Notes: generated by a model not told the origin, from the letters alone. 64,000 nt of DNA from Dokdonella_A sp966248875 (GCA_966248875.1 CBINBI010000003.1:52981-116980), one strand, 5' to 3'; positions 33,766-43,038 are shown, numbered from the stretch's first letter. Program-made: numbers and translations.

Positions 33766-35091
33766 TCAGCCGCGCGCCGCCTTCAGTGCGGCAAGCGCGT
33801 CCCGGATGGCCGCAAGGTCGACCTCGCCGGCGGCGATCTCCCGCACCATCGTGTCGACCGCGTTCGCGTCACCACCCGTGTCGAGCAGCGCCGCGCTCGC
33901 CCGGCCCGACTCCTTCGGCGACTCGAAACCACGGCTCTGCAGCAGGACTTCGCCGTCGGCGCGCGCCAGCTTGAAATAGAACTTGCCGTCGGCTTCCCGA
34001 TAGCTCTTGAGTTGCGGCAGCGCGGCGGCCGTCGCTGTCCTGCCGCGCTCCGCGCTGCGTGACGATCGCGTGGGGATGCCGGTCAGCTTGCGCACGCCGA
34101 CGGCCCAGCGCAGCGTCTCGATGAATTCGCGACTGCGCCTGCGCGCCTTCTCCGCTCCGGCTGCGAGACGGGCCTCGATGGCTTCCGGCTTCGCGATCAG
34201 CTGCTCGTACCGCTCGCGCGCCGGCGCGAGCTCGGCGTCGAGGCGCTCGAACAGCTTCTGCTTCGCATCGCCCCAACCGATGCCGTCCGCGAACGCCTGG
34301 CGCATCGCCGCGGTTTCGTCCGCGCTTGCGAAGGCCTGGTAGATCGCGAAGATGTTCGACGCGTCCGGGTCCTTCGGCTCGCCCGGCGCGCGCGAGTCCG
34401 TGACGATGCCGAGGACGGCTTTCTTCAGGGCCTTCGCAGGCAGCCAGAGCGGGATCGTGTTGTTGTAGCTCTTGGACATCTTGCGCCCGTCCGTGCCGGG
34501 CAGCGTCGCGACGTTCTCCTCGATGCGCGCCTCGGGGAGCGTGAAGTACGCGTCTCCATAAATGTGGTTGAACCGCTGCGCGATGTCGCGCGCGATCTCG
34601 ATGTGCTGCACCTGATCGCGTCCGACCGGGACTTCGTGCGCGTTGAACATCAGGATGTCGGCGGCCATCAGCACGGGATACATGTAGAGGCCCGCGGTGA
34701 TGCCGGCGTCGGCGTCGCCGCCGCTTTCGGTGTTCTGATCGACCGCGGCCTTGTACGCGTGCGCGCGATTGAGCAGGCCCTTGGCGGTGACGCAGGTGAG
34801 GAGCCACGTCAGCTCCGGAATCTCCGGAATGTCCGACTGGCGGTAGAAGAACACGTGTTCCGGATCGAGCCCGCAGGCGAGCCAGCTCGCCGCGATCTCG
34901 AGCGTCGACTGCTGCACGCGCGCGGGATCGTCGCATTTGACCAGCGCGTGATAGTCGGCGAGGAAGAAGAACGATTCCACGCCGGCGCGCCGGCTCGCCG
35001 CGATCGCGGGACGGATCGCGCCGACGTAGTTGCCGAGGTGCGGCGTGCCGGTGGTGGTGATGCCGGTGAGGACCCGGCGCTTCGTGCTCAT
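33766..35091 (-). CDS. trpS: Tryptophan-tRNA ligase with C-terminal extension
   Basis: 441 residues, about 100 longer than the compact form. Class I synthetase signatures: TGITTTGTPHLGNYVGA (HIGH-like) and GTDGRKMSKSYNN (KMSKS, about residue 203). The last 80 residues (LPQLKSYREADGKFYFKLAR, then DGEVLLQSRGFESPKESG) resemble the DUF1508/YegP-type small beta module; related long TrpS proteins occur in other Proteobacteria. It charges tRNA-Trp in the cytoplasm and is an essential gene. ATG 35091 opens the catalytic domain. Confidence 0.95.
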   Translation of the reverse strand: MSTKRRVLTGITTTGTPHLGNYVGAIRPAIAASRRAGVESFFFLADYHALVKCDDPARVQQSTLEIAASWLACGLDPEHVFFYRQSDIPEIPELTWLLTCVTAKGLLNRAHAYKAAVDQNTESGGDADAGITAGLYMYPVLMAADILMFNAHEVPVGRDQVQHIEIARDIAQRFNHIYGDAYFTLPEARIEENVATLPGTDGRKMSKSYNNTIPLWLPAKALKKAVLGIVTDSRAPGEPKDPDASNIFAIYQAFASADETAAMRQAFADGIGWGDAKQKLFERLDAELAPARERYEQLIAKPEAIEARLAAGAEKARRRSREFIETLRWAVGVRKLTGIPTRSSRSAERGRTATAAALPQLKSYREADGKFYFKLARADGEVLLQSRGFESPKESGRASAALLDTGGDANAVDTMVREIAAGEVDLAAIRDALAALKAARG

Positions 35092-35199
35092 CAGGGTGTT
35101 CGTTTCGGACGGCTGGCCAGTTTAAAGGATGGAGCCGGCCGGCTTAACCCCGCCGGCGGTCCGGCCGCGTTCCACCATCACCAACCCGGAGGAAGACCC

Positions 35200-36063
35200 A
35201 TGCGTGCCCTGCTTTGCACTGCCCTTCTGGCTCTGACCGCGACCGCCGCCGCTTCGACGGCGCAAGCCGGCAGCCTGCTCGATCTCGCCGTCGTCGACCG
35301 CGACACGGGCGAGACGCTGCGGACGTATCGCGACGACGGCAAGCTCTACGTCGCCGGTACGCCCGGACACCGTTACTCCGTGCGCCTCTCCAACCGCACC
35401 GGCGGGCGCGTTCTCGCCGTGCTGAGCGTCGATGGCGTCAATGCCGTAACCGGCGAGACCGCGAGCCCGGAGCAGTCGGGCTACGTCCTCGATCCCTGGG
35501 AATCGACCGAGATCGCCGGCTGGCGCAAGAGCAACGACGAAATCGCGCAGTTCAACTTCACGACGCTTCCCGACAGCTACGCCGCCCGAACCGGACGGCC
35601 CCAGAACGTCGGCGTGATCGGCGTCGCCGTCTTCACCGAGCGCGTGCCGTTCTGGCGCCATCGCGACGAAATCGCAAAGGCCGAGTCGCGCCGCGAGCAG
35701 AGTGAAGCCAATGCGGACTCGATGGGACGCGCAGGCGGCTCCGCGCCCGCGACGTCGCCACTGCCTGCACCGGCGGAGCCGAAAGCGGCCGAACGAAGCC
35801 TCGCGCAAGGCGCCCCCCAAGACAAACGTCCGTACGCACCCGATGCCGAAAAGCGCCTCGGCACGGGTCACGGCGCGCGCGAGTACTCGCACGTCGACAC
35901 GACGACGTTCAACCGCGCCACGCGACGGCCGGCCGAGCAGATCGCCGTCTACTACGATAGCTACCGCAATCTGGTCGCGCGCGGCATCATCGAACGGCCG
36001 ATCGCGCGGCGCGATCCCGAGCCGTTTCCGAACGGCTACGTACCCGATCCGCCCGCGCGCTGA
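35200..36063 (+). CDS. Exported hypothetical protein with extended disordered C-terminus
   Basis: 287 residues. Signal peptide MRALLCTALLALTATAAAS, ending near TAQA. Residues 25-165 form a compact beta-rich domain (SLLDLAVVDRDTGETLRTYR, GKLYVAGTPGHRYSVRLSNR, VLDPWESTEIAGWRKSNDE). The rest is low-complexity, Arg/Ala/Pro-rich, ending in PFPNGYVPDPPAR. GGAGGAAGACCC precedes the ATG. I recognise no named family, although the N-terminal domain resembles uncharacterised beta-sandwich proteins of Proteobacteria. It is divergent from trpS and has a terminator after it. Confidence 0.75.
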   Translation: MRALLCTALLALTATAAASTAQAGSLLDLAVVDRDTGETLRTYRDDGKLYVAGTPGHRYSVRLSNRTGGRVLAVLSVDGVNAVTGETASPEQSGYVLDPWESTEIAGWRKSNDEIAQFNFTTLPDSYAARTGRPQNVGVIGVAVFTERVPFWRHRDEIAKAESRREQSEANADSMGRAGGSAPATSPLPAPAEPKAAERSLAQGAPQDKRPYAPDAEKRLGTGHGAREYSHVDTTTFNRATRRPAEQIAVYYDSYRNLVARGIIERPIARRDPEPFPNGYVPDPPAR

Positions 36064-36083
36064 TCCGACGCAGGGCTAATTCG

Positions 36084-36114
36084 GCGGGCGGCAGCCGATA
36101 GGCTTGCCGCCCGC
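36084..36114 (+). terminator. Hairpin after the exported hypothetical gene
   Basis: GCGGGCGGCA (36084-36093) pairs with TGCCGCCCGC (36105-36114); inner GCC/GGC pairs extend the stem past a bulge. It begins 20 bases past the stop and separates the gene from the sulfate transporter operon. No T-run is seen. Confidence 0.6.
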
Positions 36115-36198
36115 GCATCCACATCGCTGCAGTAACGCCGATCTAACCTTTTCGCTGCCAGACTCGTCCTCAACGCTCCAGCCAGAGGGGACGTCGTC

Positions 36199-37200
36199 AT
36201 GCGCCGCTGGATCATCACCGCGCTGCTGCTCGCGCTGTCGGCCGCCGCCGCGCCGGCCTTCGCCGACACCACGCTGCTCAACGTGTCCTACGATCCGACG
36301 CGCGAGCTCTATCGCGACTTCAACGCCGCATTCGCTACGAAGTGGAAGAGGGAAACCGGCGAAACGGTGCGGATCAAGCAGTCGCACGGCGGCTCCGGCA
36401 AGCAGAGCCGTAGTGTGATCGACGGCCTCGAAGCCGACGTCGTCACGCTCGCGCTCGCCTACGACATCGACGCGCTCGCAGCGCGCGGCGGGCTCGTGCC
36501 GGAGGACTGGCAGAAGCGGCTTCCCGACAACAGCGCGCCGTACACCTCGACCGTCGTGTTCCTGGTGCGCAAGGGCAACTCGAAAGGCATCCGGGACTGG
36601 GACGATCTCATCAAGCCCGGCGTCGGCGTGATCACGCCGAACCCGAAGACCAGCGGCGGCGCGCGCTGGAACTATCTCGCCGCCTGGGGCTATGCCGCGA
36701 AGAAATACGGCAGCGACGCGGCGGCCAGCGACTTCGTGCGTGCACTCTATCGCAACGTGCCCGTGCTCGACACGGGGGCGCGTGGCGCGACCACGACCTT
36801 CATAGAGCGCGGCCAGGGCGACGTGCTGCTGGCCTGGGAAAACGAGGCGATCCTCGCGCTCGCCGAATCCGGCGCAGACGCTTTCGAGATCGTGCTGCCT
36901 TCCATCAGCATCCTCGCCGAGCCGCCGGTCAGCGTCGTCGACAAGTTCGTCGACAAGCACGGCACGCGCAAGGTCGCCGAGGCGTACCTGCGTCACCTTT
37001 ATTCGCCGGAGGGCCAGGAGATCGCCGCCAGGCACGGCTATCGCCCGCGCGACCCGGCCGTGGCGGCAAGATACGGGGCGAAATTTCCCGCGCTGCCGAT
37101 GTTCACCGTCGACGACACGTTCGGCGGATGGAAGAAGGCGCAGGTGACACATTTCGCCGATGGCGGAACGTTCGACCGGATCTATGCGTCGCAACGATAG
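36199..37200 (+). CDS. Sulfate/thiosulfate ABC transporter substrate-binding protein
   Basis: 333 residues. Signal peptide MRRWIITALLLALSAAAAPAFA. Sulfate-binding hallmarks: LNVSYDPTRELYRDFNAAF, IKQSHGGSGKQSRSVIDGL (anion loop), ITPNPKTSGGARWNYLAAWG and TTTFIERGQGDVLLAWENEA. Periplasmic receptor that delivers sulfate to the CysTWA importer encoded next. It could correspond to Sbp or CysP; the two differ in preference for sulfate versus thiosulfate and cannot be separated here. A long hairpin lies between it and cysT. Confidence 0.95.
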   Translation: MRRWIITALLLALSAAAAPAFADTTLLNVSYDPTRELYRDFNAAFATKWKRETGETVRIKQSHGGSGKQSRSVIDGLEADVVTLALAYDIDALAARGGLVPEDWQKRLPDNSAPYTSTVVFLVRKGNSKGIRDWDDLIKPGVGVITPNPKTSGGARWNYLAAWGYAAKKYGSDAAASDFVRALYRNVPVLDTGARGATTTFIERGQGDVLLAWENEAILALAESGADAFEIVLPSISILAEPPVSVVDKFVDKHGTRKVAEAYLRHLYSPEGQEIAARHGYRPRDPAVAARYGAKFPALPMFTVDDTFGGWKKAQVTHFADGGTFDRIYASQR

Positions 37201-37229
37201 CGGAACGACGACGCGCGCCGATCGATCGC

Positions 37230-37271
37230 CCACCGGCGCGCGGCCGGATCGCGCGCGGCCTGCGCCGGTGG
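37230..37271 (+). other. Stem-loop between binding-protein and permease genes
   Basis: CCACCGGCGC (37230-37239) pairs with GCGCCGGTGG (37262-37271), with GGCC/GGCC pairing inside. Such hairpins commonly protect or partly terminate mRNA so that the binding protein is made in excess of the membrane permeases. Confidence 0.55.
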
Positions 37272-37319
37272 AACGGTGGACCGAAACCTTCAGGTGACAG
37301 TGACGCCGCGGAGAAGCTG

Positions 37320-38156
37320 ATGCGCCGAGCTCGCCGACACGCATTACCCGGATTCGGACTGACGCTGGGACTCTCGCTCTCCTATCTCGCGCTGGTCGTG
37401 CTGATTCCGCTGGCCGCGCTCGTGCTGAAAGCGGCGACGATCGGGCCGGCGGAGTTCTGGAATGCCGTGACGGCGCCGCGCGCGCGCGCCGCGTACCGTG
37501 TCACGTTCGGCTGCGCCGCGCTCGCCGGTCTCGTCAATCTCGTGCTCGGGCCGCTGCTTGCGTGGGTGCTCGTGCGCTACCGCTTTCCCGGACGCAAGCT
37601 GATCGATGCGCTGGTCGATCTGCCGTTCGCGCTGCCGACGGCCGTCGCCGGCATCACGCTGACGGCGCTGTACGCATCGCAGGGCTGGCTCGGCCGCTGG
37701 ATCGAAGCGGCCGGCTACAGGATCGCCTACACGCCGGCCGGCATCACAGTCGCGCTGATCTTCGTCAGCCTGCCGTTTCTCGTGCGCAGCGTGCAGCCGG
37801 TGCTGGAGCAGCTCGAGTCGGATATCGAGGAAGCCGCCGCGACGCTCGGCGCGGGGCGGCTCACGACGCTGCGGCGCGTGATCCTGCCGACGCTCTGGCC
37901 GGCGATCCTCACCGGCTTCGCGCTCGCATTCGCGCGTGCGGTCGGCGAATACGGATCGGTGATCTTCATCGCCGGCAACCTGCCGCTCGTCTCCGAGATC
38001 GCGCCGCTCCTCATCGTCGCCAAGCTCGACGCGTACGACTATGCCGGCGCGACCGCGATCGCCGTCGTGCTGTTGCTCGCCTCTTTCGCCGCGCTGCTCG
38101 CGATCAACCTGCTCCAGCTCTGGACCGTGCGGCGCCGTTCCGCGGAGGGCACGTGA
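37320..38156 (+). CDS. cysT: Sulfate ABC transporter permease CysT
   Basis: 278 residues, six membrane helices. The EAA-type cytoplasmic loop reads EEAAATLGAGRLTTLRRVILP, where the ATPase docks. IDLP-like VDLPFALPTAVAGITL and AFARAVGEYGSVIFIAGN are CysT signatures. ATG 37320 follows GGAGAAGCTG. It forms the channel with CysW; the next gene starts within its stop codon. Confidence 0.95.
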   Translation: MRRARRHALPGFGLTLGLSLSYLALVVLIPLAALVLKAATIGPAEFWNAVTAPRARAAYRVTFGCAALAGLVNLVLGPLLAWVLVRYRFPGRKLIDALVDLPFALPTAVAGITLTALYASQGWLGRWIEAAGYRIAYTPAGITVALIFVSLPFLVRSVQPVLEQLESDIEEAAATLGAGRLTTLRRVILPTLWPAILTGFALAFARAVGEYGSVIFIAGNLPLVSEIAPLLIVAKLDAYDYAGATAIAVVLLLASFAALLAINLLQLWTVRRRSAEGT

Positions 38157-38158
38157 CG

Positions 38159-39010
38159 ATGGCGCGCAAGGCGTCGACCGCGCTGCGCGATCCCGCCTGG
38201 CTGCGCGCGCTCCTGCTCGCCGTCGCGCTCGGGTTCGTCGCGCTGTTCCTCGTGCTGCCGCTCGTCGCCGTGTTCGCGTACGCCGTCGAGAAGGGCTTCG
38301 ACGTCTATCTCGCCAGCATCACCGACGAGGATGCGCGCGCGGCGATCCGCCTGACGCTGCTGGTCGCAGCGATCGCGGTGCCCGCCAACACGGTCTTCGG
38401 CGTCGCGGCCGCCTGGCTGATCACGCGCTTCTCGTTCCGCGGCAAGAACCTTCTGGTCAGTTTGATAGACCTGCCGTTCGCGGTGTCGCCGGTGATCGCG
38501 GGTCTCATTTACGTGCTCCTGTTCGGCGCGCAGGGCTGGCTCGGACCGTGGCTCGCCGCGCACGACGTCAAGATCATCTTCGCAGTGCCCGGCATCGTGC
38601 TGGCGACCACGTTCGTCACCTTCCCGTTCGTGGCGCGCGAGCTGATCCCGTTGATGCAGGCGCAGGGCAGCGAGCAGGAGCAAGCCGCGCTGACGCTGGG
38701 CGCAGGCGGCTGGTCGATGTTCTGGCGCGTGGTGCTGCCGAAGATCGGCTGGGGCCTGGCCTACGGCGTGATCCTCTGCAACGCGCGCGCGATCGGCGAG
38801 TTCGGCGCCGTCTCGGTCGTGTCCGGCCACATCCGCGGCGTGACCAACACGATGCCGCTGCATGTCGAGATCCTCTACAACGAATACCAGCGCACGGCCG
38901 CGTTCGCGGTCGCCTCGCTGCTCGCGCTGATGGCGCTCGCGACCCTGATGCTGAAGCAGCTCGCCGGCTGGCGCATGCGGCGCACACAGCCGGAAAGCGG
39001 GGCCGCATGA
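38159..39010 (+). CDS. cysW: Sulfate ABC transporter permease CysW
   Basis: 283 residues, six membrane helices. Signatures: SLIDLPFAVSPVIAGL, the EAA loop EQAALTLGAGGWSMFWRVVLP, and NARAIGEFGAVSVVSGHIRG. Two starts are possible: a GTG at 38153 overlapping the cysT stop (GTGA), or ATG 38159, better spaced from GGAGGG; I prefer the ATG. Its stop overlaps the cysA start by ATGA, so the operon is translationally coupled throughout. Confidence 0.95.
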   Translation: MARKASTALRDPAWLRALLLAVALGFVALFLVLPLVAVFAYAVEKGFDVYLASITDEDARAAIRLTLLVAAIAVPANTVFGVAAAWLITRFSFRGKNLLVSLIDLPFAVSPVIAGLIYVLLFGAQGWLGPWLAAHDVKIIFAVPGIVLATTFVTFPFVARELIPLMQAQGSEQEQAALTLGAGGWSMFWRVVLPKIGWGLAYGVILCNARAIGEFGAVSVVSGHIRGVTNTMPLHVEILYNEYQRTAAFAVASLLALMALATLMLKQLAGWRMRRTQPESGAA

Positions 39011-40026
39011 GCATCGAGCTCACCGACATCGCCTATCGCTACGGCGACACGATCGCGCTCGACGGCATCGATCTCTCGATCGAGTCGGGCGAGCTGCTCG
39101 CCCTGCTCGGCCCGTCGGGCTGCGGCAAGACGACACTGCTGCGCGTGATCGCGGGCCTCGAGTTTCCCGACCGTGGCAGCGTGCGTTTCGAAGGCCGCGA
39201 CGTGACGCGCATCGCCGCGCGCAAGCGCCACGTCGGTTTCGTGTTCCAGCATTACGCGCTGTTCAATCATCTCACCGTATTCGAGAACGTCGCGTTCGGC
39301 CTGCGCGTGCGGCGCTGGTGGCGCCGGCCGCAGCGCGCCGAGCTGAAGCGGCGCGTGCAGGAGCTGCTCGATCTCGTGCAGCTCGGCGAGCTCGCCGGCC
39401 GCCACCCGGCGCAGTTGTCGGGCGGCCAGCGGCAGCGCGTCGCGCTCGCGCGCGCGCTCGCGGTCGAGCCCGAGATCCTGCTGCTCGACGAGCCGTTCGG
39501 CGCGCTGGATGCGCGCGTGCGCGGCGACCTGCGCCGCTGGCTGCGCGGCCTGCACGATCGCATCCACGTGACCAGCGTGTTCGTCACGCACGATCAGGAG
39601 GAAGCCTTCGAGCTGGCCGACCGCGTCGCGGTGATGAATTGCGGACGCATCGAGCAGATCGCCGATCCGCGCACGCTGTACACGCAGCCGGCGAGCCCGT
39701 TCGTCTGCCGCTTTCTCGGCGAGGTCAACGAGCTGCCGTCGTCGCTGCACGAGCGCTGGACCGGCGTGCGCGACGAGGACGCGATCGCGTTCGTGCGTCC
39801 GCACGATTTCGACCTGCAGCCGTGCGACGCCGCGAGTGCAGTGGCTCGCGTCGAGAGCGTGCGCGATCTCGGCGCCACGATCCGCGTGGAAGCGCGCCAT
39901 CCGGCGCTGACCGCGCCGCTCATTTCTGTGCACGAGCGCGGGCGTCTGCCCGAGGGCGCGCTGGCGCCGGGACAGCCCGTGTCGGTGACGGCACGGCGCT
40001 GGGTCATGTTCCGTCACGGAGAGTGA
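39007..40026 (+). CDS. cysA: Sulfate ABC transporter ATP-binding protein CysA
   Basis: 339 residues. Walker A GPSGCGKTTLLR (about residue 35), Q-loop VFQHYALFNHLTVFENV, signature LSGGQRQRVALARAL, Walker B ILLLDEPFGALD and H-loop VFVTHDQEEAFE. The C-terminal TOBE-like domain (IAFVRPHDFDLQP) matches CysA. It energises sulfate import. A basic insertion RRWWRRPQRAELKRR follows the Q-loop. No cysB or assimilatory gene is in the window, so regulation by CysB is only presumed. Confidence 0.96.
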   Translation: MSIELTDIAYRYGDTIALDGIDLSIESGELLALLGPSGCGKTTLLRVIAGLEFPDRGSVRFEGRDVTRIAARKRHVGFVFQHYALFNHLTVFENVAFGLRVRRWWRRPQRAELKRRVQELLDLVQLGELAGRHPAQLSGGQRQRVALARALAVEPEILLLDEPFGALDARVRGDLRRWLRGLHDRIHVTSVFVTHDQEEAFELADRVAVMNCGRIEQIADPRTLYTQPASPFVCRFLGEVNELPSSLHERWTGVRDEDAIAFVRPHDFDLQPCDAASAVARVESVRDLGATIRVEARHPALTAPLISVHERGRLPEGALAPGQPVSVTARRWVMFRHGE

Positions 40027-40234
40027 CAAGCCGCCTGCTTCATCCGCACTCGCGGATATGCGGCGATTGCGCGCACTCTTTGCCGGTCTGGCGTGGGCGC
40101 GCTGGTCTCCCCGCCTGAGCGGATGGCGTCATCCCGCAGTCGGATTTTTCCCCACACCTCTTTCACGCGCAGTTCGTGGAATCCGGCCGCGAAGTTTGGA
40201 ATCGTGGACAGATCCATTCGCCGGAGAGCCCGTC

Positions 40235-41557
40235 ATGCGTAACGTCGTCTGCCCCGCCCTGCTGCTCGCCGTCGCGAGCGCGCACGCCGTTGCGGGCTCC
40301 GCGACGCTGGATCGCGCCAAGCTCGATCGGCTGGGCCGCCTGGCCGCGGGATCAAGCGTCGTCGTCGATGGATTTCCGGACGGGTTCGGCGGCACTGCGA
40401 GCGTCCGCTTCGAGAAGCTCGACGTGTACGCGCCGGGCGCGCGCATCCTCGTCATCGACGATACCGGCGAGCACGAGGCGCCGCGCAGCACGCGCGTGCA
40501 GCTCATCGGCACGAGCGCGAGCGGCGACGTGCGCACGAGCCTGTCCTTCGACGCGGACGGCGGCCACCTCGTCGGCGTCGGCCGCGCGTCGGGAGGGACG
40601 TTCGTCGTCTCGGGCGAGCGCATGATCGACGGCATCGCGCTGCGCGCGGTGCCGATCGAATCGACCTATCCGCCCGGCGTGACGCCGCAGATCCTCGGCA
40701 ACGACGACGGCCTGCCGACCGGCCACGCGCAACCCGGCGCGCTCGAGATCGCGCTCGCCGGCGCGGCACCGGCCGGAACGTTGCGCGGCGCAGTCGTCGC
40801 CGTCGATACCGACAACGAGTTCATGACGGAACGGTTCAACAACAACACGGGCGCCGCAGCGAACTGGATCGCCGATCTCTTCGCCACGATGAACGTGATG
40901 TACGAGCGGGATCTCGACGTCCGTCTCCTCCAGGGCACGACGATGCTGCGCACGGCGACCGATCCGTACGTGCAGGATGGGCTGCCGGCGGCGGACCAGC
41001 CCGATCTCGTCGAATTCGGATCGTACTGGCAGACGCACTACGGCAACATTCCGCGCGCCTTCGCGATGCTGCTCTCGGGCAAGTCCTCCAGCGGAAACTC
41101 GGCGTCCGGCATCGCCTGGATCAATTCTTATTGCGAGAACCAGTCACAGGGCGGCAGCTACAGCTTCAACGAGGTCTTCACCAACCCGCAGGTCAACGTC
41201 GGGCTGTCGGCGCTGATCGTCGGCCATGAGCTCGGCCACAACTTCGGCGCGTTCCACACGCACTGCACGAACGCCGCGACCGGCGCGGCGCCGACCGGCT
41301 CGAACACGATCGACAAGTGCTACAGCAGCGAGCAGAACTGCTACTCGGGCGCGACGAGCTGTCCGAGCTCGGGCCCCGGTGCGCCGGCCGGCACGATCAT
41401 GAGCTATTGCAATCTCATACCGTGCGGGCCGACCGGACAAAACGTCGCCCAATTCCATCCGACGCAGATCAACGTGTTGAACACGCTGATCGCGCAGCAC
41501 ACGCCGAGCTGCCTGTCCCCGACCGTGGATGTGATTTTCGAGGACGGCTTCGACTGA
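40235..41557 (+). CDS. Secreted reprolysin-like (M12-type) zinc metalloprotease
   Basis: 440 residues with signal peptide MRNVVCPALLLAVASAHAVAG. The metzincin zinc site GHELGHNFGAFHTH (about residue 331) matches HExxHxxGxxH, and GTIMSYC (about 388) is the Met-turn. Many Cys residues flank it, suggesting disulfides and an extracellular location. The N-terminal 180 residues look like a propeptide. It ends in PTVDVIFEDGFD, an acidic tail that recurs on secreted proteins of Dokdonella-like Xanthomonadales in my recollection. GGAGAG precedes the ATG. Confidence 0.9.
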   Translation: MRNVVCPALLLAVASAHAVAGSATLDRAKLDRLGRLAAGSSVVVDGFPDGFGGTASVRFEKLDVYAPGARILVIDDTGEHEAPRSTRVQLIGTSASGDVRTSLSFDADGGHLVGVGRASGGTFVVSGERMIDGIALRAVPIESTYPPGVTPQILGNDDGLPTGHAQPGALEIALAGAAPAGTLRGAVVAVDTDNEFMTERFNNNTGAAANWIADLFATMNVMYERDLDVRLLQGTTMLRTATDPYVQDGLPAADQPDLVEFGSYWQTHYGNIPRAFAMLLSGKSSSGNSASGIAWINSYCENQSQGGSYSFNEVFTNPQVNVGLSALIVGHELGHNFGAFHTHCTNAATGAAPTGSNTIDKCYSSEQNCYSGATSCPSSGPGAPAGTIMSYCNLIPCGPTGQNVAQFHPTQINVLNTLIAQHTPSCLSPTVDVIFEDGFD

Positions 41558-41620
41558 GCGCGACGCAAGGAGCGGTCGGCTGCGGCCCGTCCTGCGCGGC
41601 TGGGTGAAGAGGTGCCGCGC

Positions 41621-42541
41621 TCAGTCGCGCATCAGAGTCGACTTGCCGAACAGGCTCTCCACGAGATCGACCGCGAGTATCGCGGTCTTGTTGTGCTCGT
41701 CGAAGGCGGGATTCAGCTCGACGACGTCGAGCGATCCGAGCCGGCCCGTGTCGGCGATCATCTCCATGCAGAGCTGCGCCTCGCGGTAGTTCGGGCCGCC
41801 CGGCACGGTCGTGCCGACGCCGGGCGCGATGCCGGGATCGAGGAAATCGACATCGAAGCTGACGTGCAGGTGCGTGTCCGAGTCGATGCCGCCGAGCGCC
41901 TCCTCCATGACGCGCTTCATGCCCATCTCGTCGATGTAGCGCATGTCGAAGATGTCGAGCCCGGTGTCGTGCACCAGCTTCTTCTCGCCGGCGTCGACGG
42001 ATCGGATGCCGATCTGGCTGATGCACGCGGCCGAGATCGCCGGCGCGCTGCCGCCGAGCTCGGTCAGCTCGCGCGGGCCGAGGCCGGCGAGGCACGCCAC
42101 CGGCATGCCGTGGATATTGCCCGATGGCGTGATCGTGCTCGTATTGAAATCGGCGTGCGCGTCCAGCCACAGGACGCGCAGCTTCCTGCCGCGCTCGCGG
42201 CAGTGACGCGCGACGGCAGTGATCGATCCTATCGCGAGGCAGTGGTCGCCGCCGAGCAGGATCGGCAGGCGATCCGACGAAAGCTCGGCGTGCACGGCGT
42301 TCATCGTCGCGCGCGCCCATGCCACCACTTCCGGCAGGTGCCGGTAGCCGTCGACGGGCGGCTGCCACGGATTGACCGGTCCTGCGAGATTGCCGCGATC
42401 GATGACGTCGAAGCCGCGCGCACGCAACGCCTCGGCGATGCCGGCGACGCGCAGTGCCTCGGGGCCCATCGACGCGCCGCGGTGTCCCGCGCCGATGTCG
42501 GTCGGCGCACCGATCAGTGAAATACGAACGGGAGATGACAT
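41621..42541 (-). CDS. rocF: Arginase
   Basis: 306 residues of the ureohydrolase family. Mn2+-binding motifs are intact: GGDHCLAIGS, LWLDAHADFNT, SFDVDFLDPGIAPGVGT; the Asn and His of the substrate loop (TSTITPSGNIHGMP) match arginase rather than agmatinase. It hydrolyses arginine to ornithine and urea. It depends on Mn2+, which is relevant to the Mn2+ riboswitch gene at 7 kb. Leader of 140 bases upstream carries TATACT as a possible -10. Confidence 0.95.
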   Translation of the reverse strand: MSSPVRISLIGAPTDIGAGHRGASMGPEALRVAGIAEALRARGFDVIDRGNLAGPVNPWQPPVDGYRHLPEVVAWARATMNAVHAELSSDRLPILLGGDHCLAIGSITAVARHCRERGRKLRVLWLDAHADFNTSTITPSGNIHGMPVACLAGLGPRELTELGGSAPAISAACISQIGIRSVDAGEKKLVHDTGLDIFDMRYIDEMGMKRVMEEALGGIDSDTHLHVSFDVDFLDPGIAPGVGTTVPGGPNYREAQLCMEMIADTGRLGSLDVVELNPAFDEHNKTAILAVDLVESLFGKSTLMRD

Positions 42542-42662
42542 CGCTTGCGGTGTCCTGAGGAAGTCGGGCTCGCGACGGCGCGGATGCCTTTCAAATCAAC
42601 GCGCTCGCGAAGCGCCAGAGTATATCGTGACCGCTTCCTGCTGGCCGCGTGACGATTGGGGC

Positions 42663-42681
42663 TAAAAAACGGGAACTGCGC
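42663..42681 (-). terminator. Possible terminator after the Hpt gene
   Basis: On the minus strand the stop region GCGCTGAGCGC can form a short stem with a three-base loop and is followed by CAGTTCCCG and then TTTTTT (plus strand AAAAAA at 42664-42669). The stem overlaps the stop codon. Weak but with a genuine T-run, rare in this window. Confidence 0.4.
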
Positions 42682-43038
42682 TCAGCGCGCCTGAACGCGT
42701 ATCGCCTCGTCCAGGTTTTCGAGCAGGCTCCGCATCGCCTCGGCAAGCTGCCGGGCGAGCGCGTTCAAGTCGTCGCCGTGATGACGGTCGATGAGGGCAT
42801 CGACGGCGCGTGCGCGATCACCGAGCGCTTCGTAGCCGTAGGCCGGGGCCGATCCCGATAAACGGTGCGCCAACGTCTGAAGCTCGCGCGCCTTGCCGGC
42901 GTCCGGCGCGGCGAGGAAAGCGCGCCATGCAGCATCGAGCGCCGCGCGCTTGGACGGCAGCGATTCGACGTAGCGCGCGCGCAGGGTTTCCAGGCGGTCC
43001 GGCAAGCCGGTAGCTGGCGTCGTGGGTGAATCCGGCAT
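42682..43038 (-). CDS. Histidine phosphotransfer (Hpt) domain protein
   Basis: 118 residues. A four-helix Hpt module with the phosphorylatable His in LAHRLSGSAPAYGYEALGD, close to the consensus HxLKGSA. Such proteins relay phosphate between histidine kinases and response regulators; none is encoded nearby. ATG 43038 was chosen; AAGAG is a weak ribosome site and TAATAT (43082-43087) a possible -10. The same frame is open all the way through the upstream MocR gene, giving an apparent fusion, but I think this is the product of a 1-bp loss (see the MocR entry). Confidence 0.8.
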   Translation of the reverse strand: MPDSPTTPATGLPDRLETLRARYVESLPSKRAALDAAWRAFLAAPDAGKARELQTLAHRLSGSAPAYGYEALGDRARAVDALIDRHHGDDLNALARQLAEAMRSLLENLDEAIRVQAR

